This document shows positions 1 to 7,360 of a stretch of 16,378 bases of DNA, one piece after another. The DNA is from JAJRRA01 sp048636595. GTDB taxonomy: Bacteria > Pseudomonadota > Gammaproteobacteria > Xanthomonadales > SZUA-36. The notes beneath the pieces are model-generated. The model was not told the origin of the DNA. It did no database searches and was given only the letters and a program-made list of their open reading frames with translations. A program made the translations under genes and the position numbers. The first letter of the stretch is position 1; every line of letters starts with the position of its first letter. The DNA lies in the NCBI GenBank assembly GCA_048636595.1, contig JAIVWI010000056.1, positions 1 through 16,378 of the forward strand, in the 5' to 3' direction.

Positions 1-143
1 AGCAGAGGATTGGAGTCCAGGGCATCCTGGATATATTCGCGGAGTTCGATCCGGTTGAGTTGCAACAGGCGGATGGCCTGTTGCAACTGTGGCGACAAGG
101 CGAGCTTTTGGGTGAGCTTGAGTTGGAGTGACTGATTGGCCAT
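1..143 (-). CDS. rpoN: RNA polymerase sigma-54 factor, N-terminal fragment (cut by window edge)
   Basis: Only the first 47 codons are inside the window. The translation starts MANQSLQLKLTQKLALSP and continues with a glutamine- and leucine-rich stretch (LQQAIRLLQL, then SNPL). This is the conserved region I of sigma-54, the part that contacts core polymerase and the AAA+ activators. The factor directs transcription of nitrogen, motility and other activator-dependent genes. It follows lptB with a 6-base gap, which is the standard gammaproteobacterial order lptA-lptB-rpoN. The ATG is preceded by an A-rich run (seven A on the coding strand) rather than a clear Shine-Dalgarno site, so translation may depend on coupling to lptB. 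Identity is secure from the motif and the neighbours; the rest of the protein cannot be seen. Confidence 0.93.
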   Translation of the reverse strand, partial: MANQSLQLKLTQKLALSPQLQQAIRLLQLNRIELREYIQDALDSNPL

Positions 144-149
144 CTTTTT

Positions 150-869
150 TTACAGACTGAATTCTCTGCCAAGGTAAACATTACGCACTTCGTCGTTGGC
201 AAGGATCTCTGCGGGTTTGCCTTCGGCGAGCACCTGGCCGTCATTCAGGATGTACGCGTGGTCGCAGATGCCCAGGGTTTCCCTGACATTGTGATCCGTA
301 ATGAGGACTCCGATGCCCATTTCAGCCAGGTGTTTGACGAGTTTCTGAATTTCAACCACGGAAATGGGGTCGATGCCTGCGAACGGTTCATCCAGCAAAA
401 TAAACCTCGGGCCTGCAGCCAAGGCCCGGGCGATTTCTGCGCGCCGGCGTTCCCCGCCTGAAAGACTGATGCCCATTTGGTCAGCAAGGTGCGAGATGCC
501 GAGGTCGTCCATCAATTGTTGCACCATTTTTTTCCGGCCCGACTCTCCAAGTTCGGAGCGCATTTCGAGTATGGCCATGATGTTGTCTGCAACGCTCAGT
601 TTGCGGAATATTGATGCATCCTGTGGCAGATAACCCACACCGAGTCCGGCGCGGACGTTTACCGGTTCGTGTGTGACATCGATTTCGTCAACAAAGATTT
701 GGCCGTCGCCAACAGAAATCAGGCCTACAATCATGTAAAAACAGGTTGTTTTGCCTGCCCCGTTGGGCCCCAGCAAACCAACGATTCTACCGGGCTCGAC
801 CTGGATGGTCACGCCACGCACGATGTGCCTTTTGCCAAACGATTTATGCAGGTTTACCGCTTTGAGCAT
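150..869 (-). CDS. lptB: LPS export ABC transporter ATP-binding protein LptB
   Basis: LptB is the cytoplasmic ATPase that works with LptF and LptG to extract LPS from the inner membrane and push it along the LptC-LptA bridge. At 239 residues it has the usual family length. Visible motifs are Walker A GPNGAGKTT (about 34-42), the Q-loop glutamine near 82 in YLPQDAS, the ABC signature LSGGER (135-140), Walker B FILLDEP with the catalytic Glu near 160, and the switch histidine in TDHN (about 190-193). The gene lies 15 bases after lptA. The lptA stop codon is part of TAAGGA, which can act as its ribosome binding site about 12 bases before the ATG, suggesting coupled translation. lptF and lptG are not in this window, as is usual. 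Confidence 0.97.
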   Translation of the reverse strand: MLKAVNLHKSFGKRHIVRGVTIQVEPGRIVGLLGPNGAGKTTCFYMIVGLISVGDGQIFVDEIDVTHEPVNVRAGLGVGYLPQDASIFRKLSVADNIMAILEMRSELGESGRKKMVQQLMDDLGISHLADQMGISLSGGERRRAEIARALAAGPRFILLDEPFAGIDPISVVEIQKLVKHLAEMGIGVLITDHNVRETLGICDHAYILNDGQVLAEGKPAEILANDEVRNVYLGREFSL

Positions 870-884
870 GTTGCTGATTTGTCC

Positions 885-1523
885 TTAATTATTAGGCTCT
901 TGCCCGGAATCTGGCTCTTGCCCGGAATCTGACTCTTGCCCGGAATCTGACTCTTGCCCGGGATCTGGCTCTTGCCCGGAATCTGGCTCAGGCTGTTGGT
1001 TTTCTTTGTTGCCGGGCCGCTTATCCATGTCTGGAACGACTTCCGGGGCCAGTTCGATGCGCATCCGGCCGTTGCCGTCACCCCCGCTACCCTGGAAGTG
1101 CTGCAGATTCATGTCATATTTCAGCATTTCTCCGCTGACATGATATTGAGGATGAATGACTGTGGCCTCACCGGTCAATGTAATAATGCCGGTGGCGACC
1201 TCATATTCGATCTTCAGTGCATCTGCCTGGACCAGGCCTTCCTCCTCAATTTCCTGTTCGAGGTGAACGGGCTTGCCGGTCAAAACGACACGGCGTACAC
1301 GGCCGTCCACTTTTTCAATTTCTGCGATATCGGCCATGACCAGCATAGAGCCCTGGCGAATCACCACGTTGCCGGAGAGTACGGCCATGCCGTCACCGAG
1401 GGTGCCTTCTGTTGAATCGGCACTGACTTCCAGTGCTTGCTTCCGGTCGGATTCCAGAGCCGTTAGCTGGCCGGACAGAAGAAGCAGGGCCAGGCCCGCC
1501 AGCATCTTCCTAACGAACATCAT
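885..1523 (-). CDS. lptA: Periplasmic LPS transport bridge protein LptA with a repeat-encoded C-terminal tail
   Basis: LptA forms the periplasmic beta-jellyroll bridge that carries LPS from LptC to LptD in the outer membrane. The protein (212 residues) starts with a signal peptide: MMFVRKM, a hydrophobic core to about residue 20, and cleavage probably near QLTA. The LptA/OstA-type domain follows with the typical GNVVIRQGSMLVMAD and LTGKPVHLEQ segments. The domain seems to end near residue 165. The remainder is a disordered-looking tail rich in Asp, Ser, Gly, Gln, Glu and Pro, encoded by five 18-bp repeats (units DSGQEP/DSGQES). This makes it about 27 residues longer than E. coli LptA (185). 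The start overlaps the lptC end by 14 bases. Two adjacent ATG codons make the exact start uncertain by one residue. Confidence 0.93.
   Translation of the reverse strand: MMFVRKMLAGLALLLLSGQLTALESDRKQALEVSADSTEGTLGDGMAVLSGNVVIRQGSMLVMADIAEIEKVDGRVRRVVLTGKPVHLEQEIEEEGLVQADALKIEYEVATGIITLTGEATVIHPQYHVSGEMLKYDMNLQHFQGSGGDGNGRMRIELAPEVVPDMDKRPGNKENQQPEPDSGQEPDPGQESDSGQESDSGQEPDSGQEPNN
895..984 (-). repeat. Five tandem 18-bp repeats inside lptA
   Basis: Five head-to-tail 18-bp units run at 895-912, 913-930, 931-948, 949-966 and 967-984. On the plus strand the unit is GGCTCTTGCCCGGAATCT, with single-base changes (GG to GA at the start of units 3 and 4, GAATCT to GGATCT in unit 4). The unit length is a multiple of three, so gain or loss of copies would change the LptA tail by six residues without a frameshift. 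The near identity suggests recent expansion by slippage or unequal recombination. Confidence 0.95.
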
Positions 1524-2073
1524 AATGGGCTCGCACGTCGTTCAGCAGTTCAAAGCTGTTATTGATCATATCCAGGTTCATGCCCACGGCATCAAGCCGG
1601 TCGTCGTGCTGGACTATGGTGACCAGCGATTCTGTACTCGCCGTCCGCGGCGTAACTCTTAACATGACATCCCTGGTTGTAATTTTGAGTGTTTCATTAC
1701 TGATTTCGTTCCGTCTCAATATGGTTACATCGCCAATCAGCGAGACATATTCCCTGTCAGGGGTGATGATTGCAGACTCGGAGGTGATGTGCCACTGCTG
1801 ATCATCCTGTTTGATCTGGATCTGGGGGCTTTTTATGGTGCCCACTTCACTTTGGGCGACTTTCCTGAGAAGTGGCGCTGAGATTTGCAGTTTGATGTTG
1901 CCCTGCTTGTCGAGTATTTTGCCGTTGAAATCCCGCAACGAAAAATTCAGCCGGGTGTCGAGTCGCTCCGGAGGTTCGTCAACCGGGTCGGAAGAACCCT
2001 TCGGCAACAGCCAGATAATAATTGACAGGGCGGTCAGGAAAAAAATTCCATGCCTGGTTTTGCGCTTGATCAT
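1510..2073 (-). CDS. lptC: LPS export ABC transporter periplasmic protein LptC
   Basis: LptC is a bitopic inner-membrane protein that receives LPS from the LptBFG transporter and hands it to LptA. The 187-residue protein has a short basic start (MIKRKTRHG), one membrane segment (about 10-24, FFLTALSIIIWLL), and a periplasmic part. That part shows LptC-family features such as the early FSLRDFNGKILDKQG segment and the repeated strand pattern around SESAIITPDREYVSLIGDV. Length matches the family (E. coli 191). The start codon overlaps the kdsC stop in an ATGA arrangement and the end overlaps lptA by 14 bases, so kdsC-lptC-lptA form a translationally coupled block. Sequence conservation in LptC is low, so part of the identification rests on gene order. 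Confidence 0.93.
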   Translation of the reverse strand: MIKRKTRHGIFFLTALSIIIWLLPKGSSDPVDEPPERLDTRLNFSLRDFNGKILDKQGNIKLQISAPLLRKVAQSEVGTIKSPQIQIKQDDQQWHITSESAIITPDREYVSLIGDVTILRRNEISNETLKITTRDVMLRVTPRTASTESLVTIVQHDDRLDAVGMNLDMINNSFELLNDVRAHYDVR

Positions 2074-2633
2074 GGCCCGATATTCTGCCCGAGAATCTCA
2101 TCAAGTACTTTCTTATCCAGTCCCTGCGCGGCGAGTACCAGGTTACATATTTCGCGCACAGCACCCTTTCCGCCACTGTGGGATGTTACCCAGTGAACCC
2201 CGTCTTTCACGATTTTATCGGCATCGGGCACGGTGACAGCCAGGCCGACTCGCTGCAGCACAGGAAGATCGATCCAGTCATCACCGGCATAACAGACCTG
2301 TTGTTCTTCGATGCCCGTTTTCTCCAGCAAATGAAGGAATGCATCCAGTTTGTCGTTACGCCCCTGGTACACGTGTTTGATGCCGAGTTGCCTGGCCCGC
2401 CGATCAACAATTTCCGACTGCCGGCCGGTAATCAAGGCCAGTTCAATCCCGCAAAGTTGCAGGCATCTCAAGCCGAGGCCGTCCCGGGTTGAAAAGGCCT
2501 TCATTTCGTTGCCGTTGTTGTCGAAATAAAGATTTCCATCGGTCAGCACACCATCGACGTCGAGGACCAGCATCCTGATCGCTGCCGCCCTTTCAAGCAG
2601 CAAGGGGTCATAAGCACTTTTGTCAATTAACAT
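2070..2633 (-). CDS. kdsC: 3-deoxy-D-manno-octulosonate 8-phosphate phosphatase KdsC
   Basis: KdsC is a cytoplasmic HAD-superfamily phosphatase that removes phosphate from KDO-8-phosphate, giving KDO for the LPS core. HAD motif I is VLDVDGVLTDG with the nucleophile and acid/base aspartates near residues 25 and 27. Motif II is the Thr in LITGRQS, and motif IV is GDDWIDLPVL. These fit the small KdsC class without a cap domain. A GTG start nine bases upstream (2642) is possible. I chose the ATG at 2633 because it has AGGTG at a good distance (about 8 bases) and gives 187 residues, close to E. coli KdsC (188). The gene is separated from yrbG by 77 bases, where kdsD is normally found but is missing here. 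Confidence 0.95.
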   Translation of the reverse strand: MLIDKSAYDPLLLERAAAIRMLVLDVDGVLTDGNLYFDNNGNEMKAFSTRDGLGLRCLQLCGIELALITGRQSEIVDRRARQLGIKHVYQGRNDKLDAFLHLLEKTGIEEQQVCYAGDDWIDLPVLQRVGLAVTVPDADKIVKDGVHWVTSHSGGKGAVREICNLVLAAQGLDKKVLDEILGQNIGP

Positions 2634-2710
2634 GGATATCACCTGGACAACGCCAGCTCTTAAAAGGTCCTGGAAATTGAGCGCACCGACTTGTCATAGC
2701 CTATTTTACC

Positions 2711-3688
2711 CTACGGAATAATCCGCGTGGCTGTGGTCCAGACCAGAACCTGGTAACAAACATAAATGGACAGGAGCAGGCCACCCGAGTTGCGGCTGAT
2801 CCTGCCTGGACCGCTGATGCCGTAGGCCATGAAGAATAACAGCACGGTCAGCAGGAACATGACCGGGAAGTCCCGCTTGAGCATGAGTTCTTCGACATGC
2901 ACCGGACTGATGGTTGCAGCGATACCCAGCACTCCCAGGATATTGAACATATTGGATCCGATAACGGTGCCGATGGCCAGGTCATCCTCCTTGCGCAGGG
3001 CGCTGGTCAACGCTGCTGCCAGTTCCGGCAAACTGGTGCCGAAAGCGACAATCGTCAGCCCGATCACGGCATCGGAAACTGCCAGTGACCTTGCAATGCT
3101 GACGGCTCCTTCCACCAGGAAATGTGAACTTAACGGCAGGATCACCAGGCCGATCAGTAACCACATGACGGCTATCCGCATTGGCATGTCGCTTGGGATC
3201 TCGGCGGCGAATTCCACGGCCAGGGGGTCCTGGGGTCCCCGCCTCAGGCCGAAACGAACCATCCAGATGACCAGGGCCGCCAGGCCAAAGAGCATCAGCC
3301 AGCCCTCCGTGCGATTGAATACCAGGTCAGCTGCCATGATAAAACTGCCGATCATGATGAGCATCAGCAAGGGATATTCCCGTTTGAGGATTTCGGACTC
3401 GACCCTGAGCGGATAGATCAGTGCCGTTACACCCAGGATTAGCCCGATATTCGCAATATTTGACCCGATTGCATTGCCGACCGCGAGTCCGGGGTTGCCC
3501 TGGAAGGCGGCCATTGCGGAAACGATCAGTTCCGGTGCGGAAGTACCGAAAGCGACTATGGTCAGCCCGATGACCAGGGGAGAGACGCCGAGATTCCTGG
3601 CTGTCGCCGAGGCGCCCGCAACCAGGCGATCCGCACCCCAGACCAGCAAGATAAAGCCGCCAATGATTTGCGCGATGGGAATCAGCAT
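2711..3688 (-). CDS. yrbG: Sodium/calcium exchanger family membrane protein (YrbG/CaxB-like)
   Basis: This is a polytopic inner-membrane cation/Ca2+ exchanger of the NCX (CaCA) superfamily with 325 residues and about ten hydrophobic segments. The two hallmark alpha-repeats are clear. The first has VAFGTSAPELIVSA followed by GNAIGSNIANIGLILG in the N-terminal half; the second has VAFGTSLPELAAAL followed by GTVIGSNMFNILGVLG in the C-terminal half. The paired GTSxPEL and GSNxxN motifs hold the ion-binding Glu and Asn residues. In E. coli yrbG also stands upstream of kdsD-kdsC-lptCAB, and its physiological role there is not well known. Here it heads the minus-strand unit and diverges from ibaG. 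Substrate (Ca2+ against Na+ or K+) is inferred from family only. Confidence 0.93.
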   Translation of the reverse strand: MLIPIAQIIGGFILLVWGADRLVAGASATARNLGVSPLVIGLTIVAFGTSAPELIVSAMAAFQGNPGLAVGNAIGSNIANIGLILGVTALIYPLRVESEILKREYPLLMLIMIGSFIMAADLVFNRTEGWLMLFGLAALVIWMVRFGLRRGPQDPLAVEFAAEIPSDMPMRIAVMWLLIGLVILPLSSHFLVEGAVSIARSLAVSDAVIGLTIVAFGTSLPELAAALTSALRKEDDLAIGTVIGSNMFNILGVLGIAATISPVHVEELMLKRDFPVMFLLTVLLFFMAYGISGPGRISRNSGGLLLSIYVCYQVLVWTTATRIIP

Positions 3689-3743
3689 CAGGTGGATAAT
3701 CCCCCGTCAACCCGCAGATTGTACCGGTGGTGGCAATTATTTT

Positions 3744-3771
3744 TTGTTATCAGTTCTGTTTCCATTATGAT
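3744..3771 (+). promoter_or_regulatory. Possible sigma-70 promoter for ibaG
   Basis: TTGTTA (3744-3749) and TATGAT (3766-3771) are separated by 16 bases, matching the -35 and -10 consensus at 4 and 5 of 6 positions. Transcription would begin near 3778 and give a leader of about 49 bases containing a GAGG ribosome binding site (3812-3815), 11 bases before the ibaG start. A TAAAAT at 3804-3809 was less convincing because its start point would exclude that site. Confidence 0.35.
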
Positions 3772-3793
3772 GACCGGCCTTGGGGGTGGTTAA
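3764..3793 (-). promoter_or_regulatory. Possible sigma-70 promoter for yrbG
   Basis: On the minus strand TTAACC (3793-3788) and CATAAT (3769-3764) are separated by 18 bases, matching the -35 and -10 consensus at 4 and 5 of 6 positions. Transcription would start near 3757, about 70 bases before yrbG. The -10 overlaps the proposed ibaG -10 on the other strand. Prediction by eye only. Confidence 0.3.
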
Positions 3794-3826
3794 GCCGATA
3801 AATTAAAATACGAGGTTGCATAGTCT

Positions 3827-4051
3827 ATGGATAGCATAACTATAGAGCAAATGATCCGTGAAGGATTACCGGGTGCGGAAGTTAGCGTCAGTGGTAATGA
3901 TGGCGTACATTTCGAAGCACGTGTCGTTTGCGAGTCATTCCGTGGCAAAGCTACGCTGCAGCGCCACCGCATGGTGTATGCGACCCTGGGCGAACTGATG
4001 GGAAATGAAATTCACGCCCTGGGCTTGCATACAGAAGTTCCCGCGGCTTGA
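3827..4051 (+). CDS. ibaG: BolA family protein IbaG
   Basis: This is a small (74-residue) BolA/IbaG-family protein. In the family these proteins bind a [2Fe-2S] cluster together with monothiol glutaredoxins and act in iron-sulfur cluster handling and acid or envelope stress. The sequence shows the short class: MDSITIEQMIREGLPGAEV, then GVHFEARVV, the central F-x-GK-x-x-x-QRHRMVY signature with the conserved histidine, and the C-terminal NEIHALGLHT found in IbaG. In many gammaproteobacteria ibaG precedes murA and follows the mla lipid-transport genes. Here neither is present: yrbG diverges on one side, and the metalloprotease gene converges on the other with only 7 bases between stop codons. 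Confidence 0.92.
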   Translation: MDSITIEQMIREGLPGAEVSVSGNDGVHFEARVVCESFRGKATLQRHRMVYATLGELMGNEIHALGLHTEVPAA

Positions 4052-4058
4052 CAAAGCA

Positions 4059-5618
4059 CTAGTCCGCTATGCTCGCGGCGGTGATCTGCACCCGGATCCG
4101 GCGCTCCAGGTCGCTGGTGTTTTCCAGTCTGATACCGGTTTTAACCCGGTCCTGTTCCCCGCCTTTCAAGGGACCCCGGTAGCTTATCTTGCGTTGGCGG
4201 GTACGGCCCTGTTCATCCAGCCAGGCATAACTGATTTCAATATTTTTCATCGGCAGGCGAGTCAGGTTTCCAAGCCGGATCCAGATCATGTTGTTTGCAT
4301 CAATCTCCGCCCTTGAGCCGACGTAACGGGCCGGATTACTTGCCAGGTCCCGGATCAGCAATTCCCGGCTGGCTTTCTGACCGGATTCCGAATCGGACTG
4401 GGCGGCTATCCTGAAGTGGTCATTGGCGCTGTCCAGCTTGCCTTCGTCCTTGTCCATTTTTCCCAGCAGGTAGTGCGCTTCTGCTGTGGGCATCAACTCC
4501 ACGCTCCTGGAAAGGTCTGACCGTGCGGCCTGGAGTTTGTCCTGTTTGTATTCCACTTGACCCTTGCGAAGATAAGCATAGAAAAAGCCGGGGTTGGCGT
4601 TAACGGCCTTCCGGTAAGAGGCCAGGGCCCGTTTTGGCTTCTTTTGCAGCGCGTAAATGTCTCCCTGCAGGGAGTGGAACAGTGATTCGCGCGGTTCGAT
4701 TGCCATCGCTTCGTTCAGTTTGCGTTGGGCGCGTTTCAGTTCATCGTTGCTGAGCGCCTCGTTGGCCTCATCAAAAGCGTCATAGGCCGGCTGTACTCTT
4801 CTCAGGAATTGCGTTTTTTTCGCACAGATAGCCCGGCCGAAACTGCCCTCTCCAGGCAGCTCCCTGGCCATTTTTTGATTGCGTTCGAGACGTTCACGCG
4901 ATGGCGGGTGAGTTGCGAACAGGCCACTCATCCAATCTTCGTTGCGGTCTTCGGAAAGCTCGACGAAAGTCTCCTGCAGTTCGACAGCTCCCAGCGGATT
5001 GTAGCCCGCCTCGGACATGTACAGCATCCCGTACTCATCTGCTTCACGCTCTGCGTCCCTGCTGTATTTCTGGGTGAGGAGCTGAGCACCCACTGCCGGA
5101 ACCATCATCGCGATCTCTCGCGTTGTTTGAGAATCCACGCTGCCCAGAATGACCATGCTGACCACCGCGCCGATCTGTGTCAGCATGCCTTTCGACTGAG
5201 CGCGGGCACCGTGAGCGGCATCAGCGTGAACAATTTCGTGGCCGAGCACGGCGGCGAGTTCCGCTTCGGAATTGAGTTCCGTCAAAAGACCGCGGTTGAT
5301 TGCAATTTTGCCCCCCGGCAGCGCCCATGCATTGGGAGTGGATTCATTGAGTATGGTGAATTCGAAGTCCAGCTGGTCTTTTCTGCGTGCCTTTTCCGCG
5401 AGTCGCTGACCCACCTGCTGGACATATTCCGTCAATTCCGGATCGAGGATGAACTCACCGCCCTGGGATTGCTTCATGGGTGCGTACATCTGTGCCCCGA
5501 CTTGCTGTTCCCACTCGTCACCGTAAACCTGGAAATGCCGTTTGCCGGTTACCTCGTTTACAGCGCAAGCTGAAATGCCCGTGACGCCGATCAGGATTGC
5601 CAGGATCAGTTTTTTCAT
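4059..5618 (-). CDS. M48 family metalloprotease lipoprotein with TPR-like repeats (BepA-like architecture)
   Basis: This 519-residue protein is a predicted zinc metalloprotease anchored as a lipoprotein. The signal peptide ends in a lipobox ISAC with Cys18. The catalytic domain carries HEIVH (His127, Glu128, His131) in VLGHEIVHADAAHG and the downstream SRDAEREAD segment, whose ExxxD motif (Glu190, Asp194) supplies the third zinc ligand typical of M48. Residues about 270-415 look like tetratricopeptide repeats (for example ALASYRKAVNANPGFFYAYLRKG), and residues 430-519 form a beta-rich domain. The layout of M48 domain plus TPR resembles BepA/YfgC, which helps outer-membrane protein (LptD) assembly, but the extra C-terminal domain differs, so orthology is not claimed. 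Its ATG shares one base with the purN stop (TAATG), so it is probably translated from the purM-purN transcript. Confidence 0.88.
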   Translation of the reverse strand: MKKLILAILIGVTGISACAVNEVTGKRHFQVYGDEWEQQVGAQMYAPMKQSQGGEFILDPELTEYVQQVGQRLAEKARRKDQLDFEFTILNESTPNAWALPGGKIAINRGLLTELNSEAELAAVLGHEIVHADAAHGARAQSKGMLTQIGAVVSMVILGSVDSQTTREIAMMVPAVGAQLLTQKYSRDAEREADEYGMLYMSEAGYNPLGAVELQETFVELSEDRNEDWMSGLFATHPPSRERLERNQKMARELPGEGSFGRAICAKKTQFLRRVQPAYDAFDEANEALSNDELKRAQRKLNEAMAIEPRESLFHSLQGDIYALQKKPKRALASYRKAVNANPGFFYAYLRKGQVEYKQDKLQAARSDLSRSVELMPTAEAHYLLGKMDKDEGKLDSANDHFRIAAQSDSESGQKASRELLIRDLASNPARYVGSRAEIDANNMIWIRLGNLTRLPMKNIEISYAWLDEQGRTRQRKISYRGPLKGGEQDRVKTGIRLENTSDLERRIRVQITAASIAD

Positions 5619-6277
5619 TATTGACTTAAAAGAAGATTGTCATCAGCTTGCAGCAGAAGCGGCCGTGACAGCCTGCTTTCATCCACGAACACCTCGGCAT
5701 TTCCGGATTCGACCCGGTGCTGCGTGAAGAATTCAATCGTGGACACCAGCAGCCTGTGCTCCATTGGCGCAAGCCTGGCTGCCAGCTTGTGCTTGTCGTC
5801 ACCGGCCAATATCGGGATCCGGACCTGGGAAATCACCGGCCCGCCATCCAGTTCCCCGGTAACAAAATGTATGCTGGCGCCATGTTCCCGGTCTCCGGCG
5901 TCCAGCGCACGCTGATAGGTGTCCGTGCCCCGGTATAGTGGCAGCAAGGAAGGGTGGAGGTTGATGATGCGTCCATTGAAAGGGTCCAGAACCCCGGGTC
6001 CTATGATGCGCATGAAGCCTGCCAGTATGACCAGTTGGGGATTGCCTGAGCCGATCAGTAAGGCAAGTGCACGATCAAACTCGTTCCGGTCTGCAAAGCC
6101 CCGGTGATCGAGAATGCTTGTGGGGATGCCCGCTTTGTTCGCCCTTTCCAGGCCCCTGGCGTCTGCCCGGTTGCTGATGACGCTGACGATGTCAATGTCG
6201 ATCCGCTGTTCATCCCGCGCATCGATCAGTGCTTGCAGATTACTGCCGCTGCCGGAAATCAGTACACATACTTTCAT
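5618..6277 (-). CDS. purN: Phosphoribosylglycinamide formyltransferase PurN
   Basis: PurN transfers a formyl group from 10-formyltetrahydrofolate to GAR in the third step of de novo purine synthesis, in the cytoplasm. The N-terminal phosphate-binding loop is VLISGSGSNLQALIDA. Catalytic residues fall at the same numbers as in E. coli: Asn106 and His108 in INLHPSLLP, His137 in ASIHFVT, and Asp144 in ELDGGPV. Length 219 is slightly above E. coli (212), the extra residues being at the C-terminus. It follows purM with a 3-base gap and overlaps the next start by one base. No PurR-like operator was seen upstream of the pair. Confidence 0.97.
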   Translation of the reverse strand: MKVCVLISGSGSNLQALIDARDEQRIDIDIVSVISNRADARGLERANKAGIPTSILDHRGFADRNEFDRALALLIGSGNPQLVILAGFMRIIGPGVLDPFNGRIINLHPSLLPLYRGTDTYQRALDAGDREHGASIHFVTGELDGGPVISQVRIPILAGDDKHKLAARLAPMEHRLLVSTIEFFTQHRVESGNAEVFVDESRLSRPLLLQADDNLLLSQ

Positions 6278-6280
6278 GAT

Positions 6281-7360
6281 TTACAGATACTGTACTTGTT
6301 GTGGGCCGCTGCCGTCTGTCACTTCTCCAATGACATGGCAGTCAATATCATGGCCGGCCGCTGCCGATATCAGGCCCTCGACGTTTTCCTTTCTTGCCAG
6401 CATCACCATGCCGATTCCGCAATTGAAAGTGCGCAGCATGTCCTGCTCGTCAATACCGCCGTTTTGCTGCAACCAGTTGAATACTGCGGGGCGGCGCCAG
6501 CTACGGGTATCGATGGCCAGGCCCAGGTTTCCGGGCAGAACCCGCACGATGTTTTCCGTCAATCCGCCACCGGTGATGTGCGCCAGGCCGTCAATGTGCC
6601 CGGATTTCAGCATTTCCAGGACCGGTTTGACGTAAATCCGGGTCGGAGCCAGCAGCGCATCACCCAGCCTGGCGCCGCCCACCCCATCTGCTTTTCCCCC
6701 GTCTGCCGGCAGCCTGTCGTCCAGCCCGGCGCCGGAAACTTCGATGACTTTCCTGATCAATGAATAACCGTTGGAATGGGGCCCGCTGGACGCCATGCCA
6801 ATGAGTTGATGGCCCGTTTCAATCCGGCTGCCGTCCAGCACTTGTGAGCGCTCGACCGCACCGACGGTAAAACCGGCCAGGTCATAGTCGCCGTCACGAT
6901 ACATGCCCGGCATCTCTGCCGTTTCGCCGCCGATCAGGGCGCAACCGGCCTGCCGGCAACCTTCGGCGATCCCGGTTATGACTGACTCGGCTTCGTCCAG
7001 CAGCAATTTCCCGGTTGCGAAGTAATCCAGGAAGAACAGGGGTTCGGCGCCGCTGGTGAGAATGTCATTGACACACATGGCAACCAGGTCGATTCCGATC
7101 GTGTCGTGGCGGCCCAACTGGCGCGCCAGCATCAACTTGGTGCCGACTCCGTCTGTGCCGGAAACCAGCAGTGGATTTTTCCACTTCTTCAAATCCAGCT
7201 CAAACAATGCGCCAAAGCCACCCAGACCGGTCAGGACTTCAGGGCGCATGGTATTTTTTACCGCCGGCCTGATCCGTTCGACCAGTTCATTTCCAGCATC
7301 GATGTCGACTCCCGCATCGCGATAGGAGAGGCTGTTTTCCGGTATTTTTACGTCGTTCAA
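6281..7360 (-). CDS. purM: Phosphoribosylformylglycinamidine cyclo-ligase PurM
   Basis: PurM (AIR synthetase) closes the imidazole ring, converting FGAM and ATP to AIR in purine synthesis. Family hallmarks are SLSYRDAGVDIDAGN at the start, TGLGGFGALFEL, the ATP/phosphate loop SGTDGVGTKL, DLVAMCVNDILTSGAEPLFFLDYFA (segment near 95-120), GGETAEMPGMY and HITGGGLTENI. The 359 residues are slightly longer than E. coli PurM (345). The start is unusual: no ATG or GTG is in frame before the conserved SLSYRDAG region and an in-frame TAA lies not far upstream, so the TTG at 7360-7358 is the best start. The Shine-Dalgarno match before it is weak. It heads the purM-purN-metalloprotease unit and diverges from the DUF2066 gene. 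Confidence 0.96.
   Translation of the reverse strand: MNDVKIPENSLSYRDAGVDIDAGNELVERIRPAVKNTMRPEVLTGLGGFGALFELDLKKWKNPLLVSGTDGVGTKLMLARQLGRHDTIGIDLVAMCVNDILTSGAEPLFFLDYFATGKLLLDEAESVITGIAEGCRQAGCALIGGETAEMPGMYRDGDYDLAGFTVGAVERSQVLDGSRIETGHQLIGMASSGPHSNGYSLIRKVIEVSGAGLDDRLPADGGKADGVGGARLGDALLAPTRIYVKPVLEMLKSGHIDGLAHITGGGLTENIVRVLPGNLGLAIDTRSWRRPAVFNWLQQNGGIDEQDMLRTFNCGIGMVMLARKENVEGLISAAAGHDIDCHVIGEVTDGSGPQQVQYL

Noticed and set aside
954..1415. Plus-strand open frame over lptA with a repeated LLPGIW pattern
   Set aside because: The pattern is the 18-bp repeat read in the wrong strand; a multiple-of-three repeat stays open in several frames.
3804..3809. TAAAAT as the ibaG -10 box
   Set aside because: The start point would fall after the GAGG ribosome binding site, leaving the transcript without it; the upstream TTGTTA/TATGAT pair fits better.
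4725..5573. Plus-strand open frame (282 codons) opposite the M48 metalloprotease
   Set aside because: It is antisense to a gene with intact catalytic motifs; the translation shows no family pattern.
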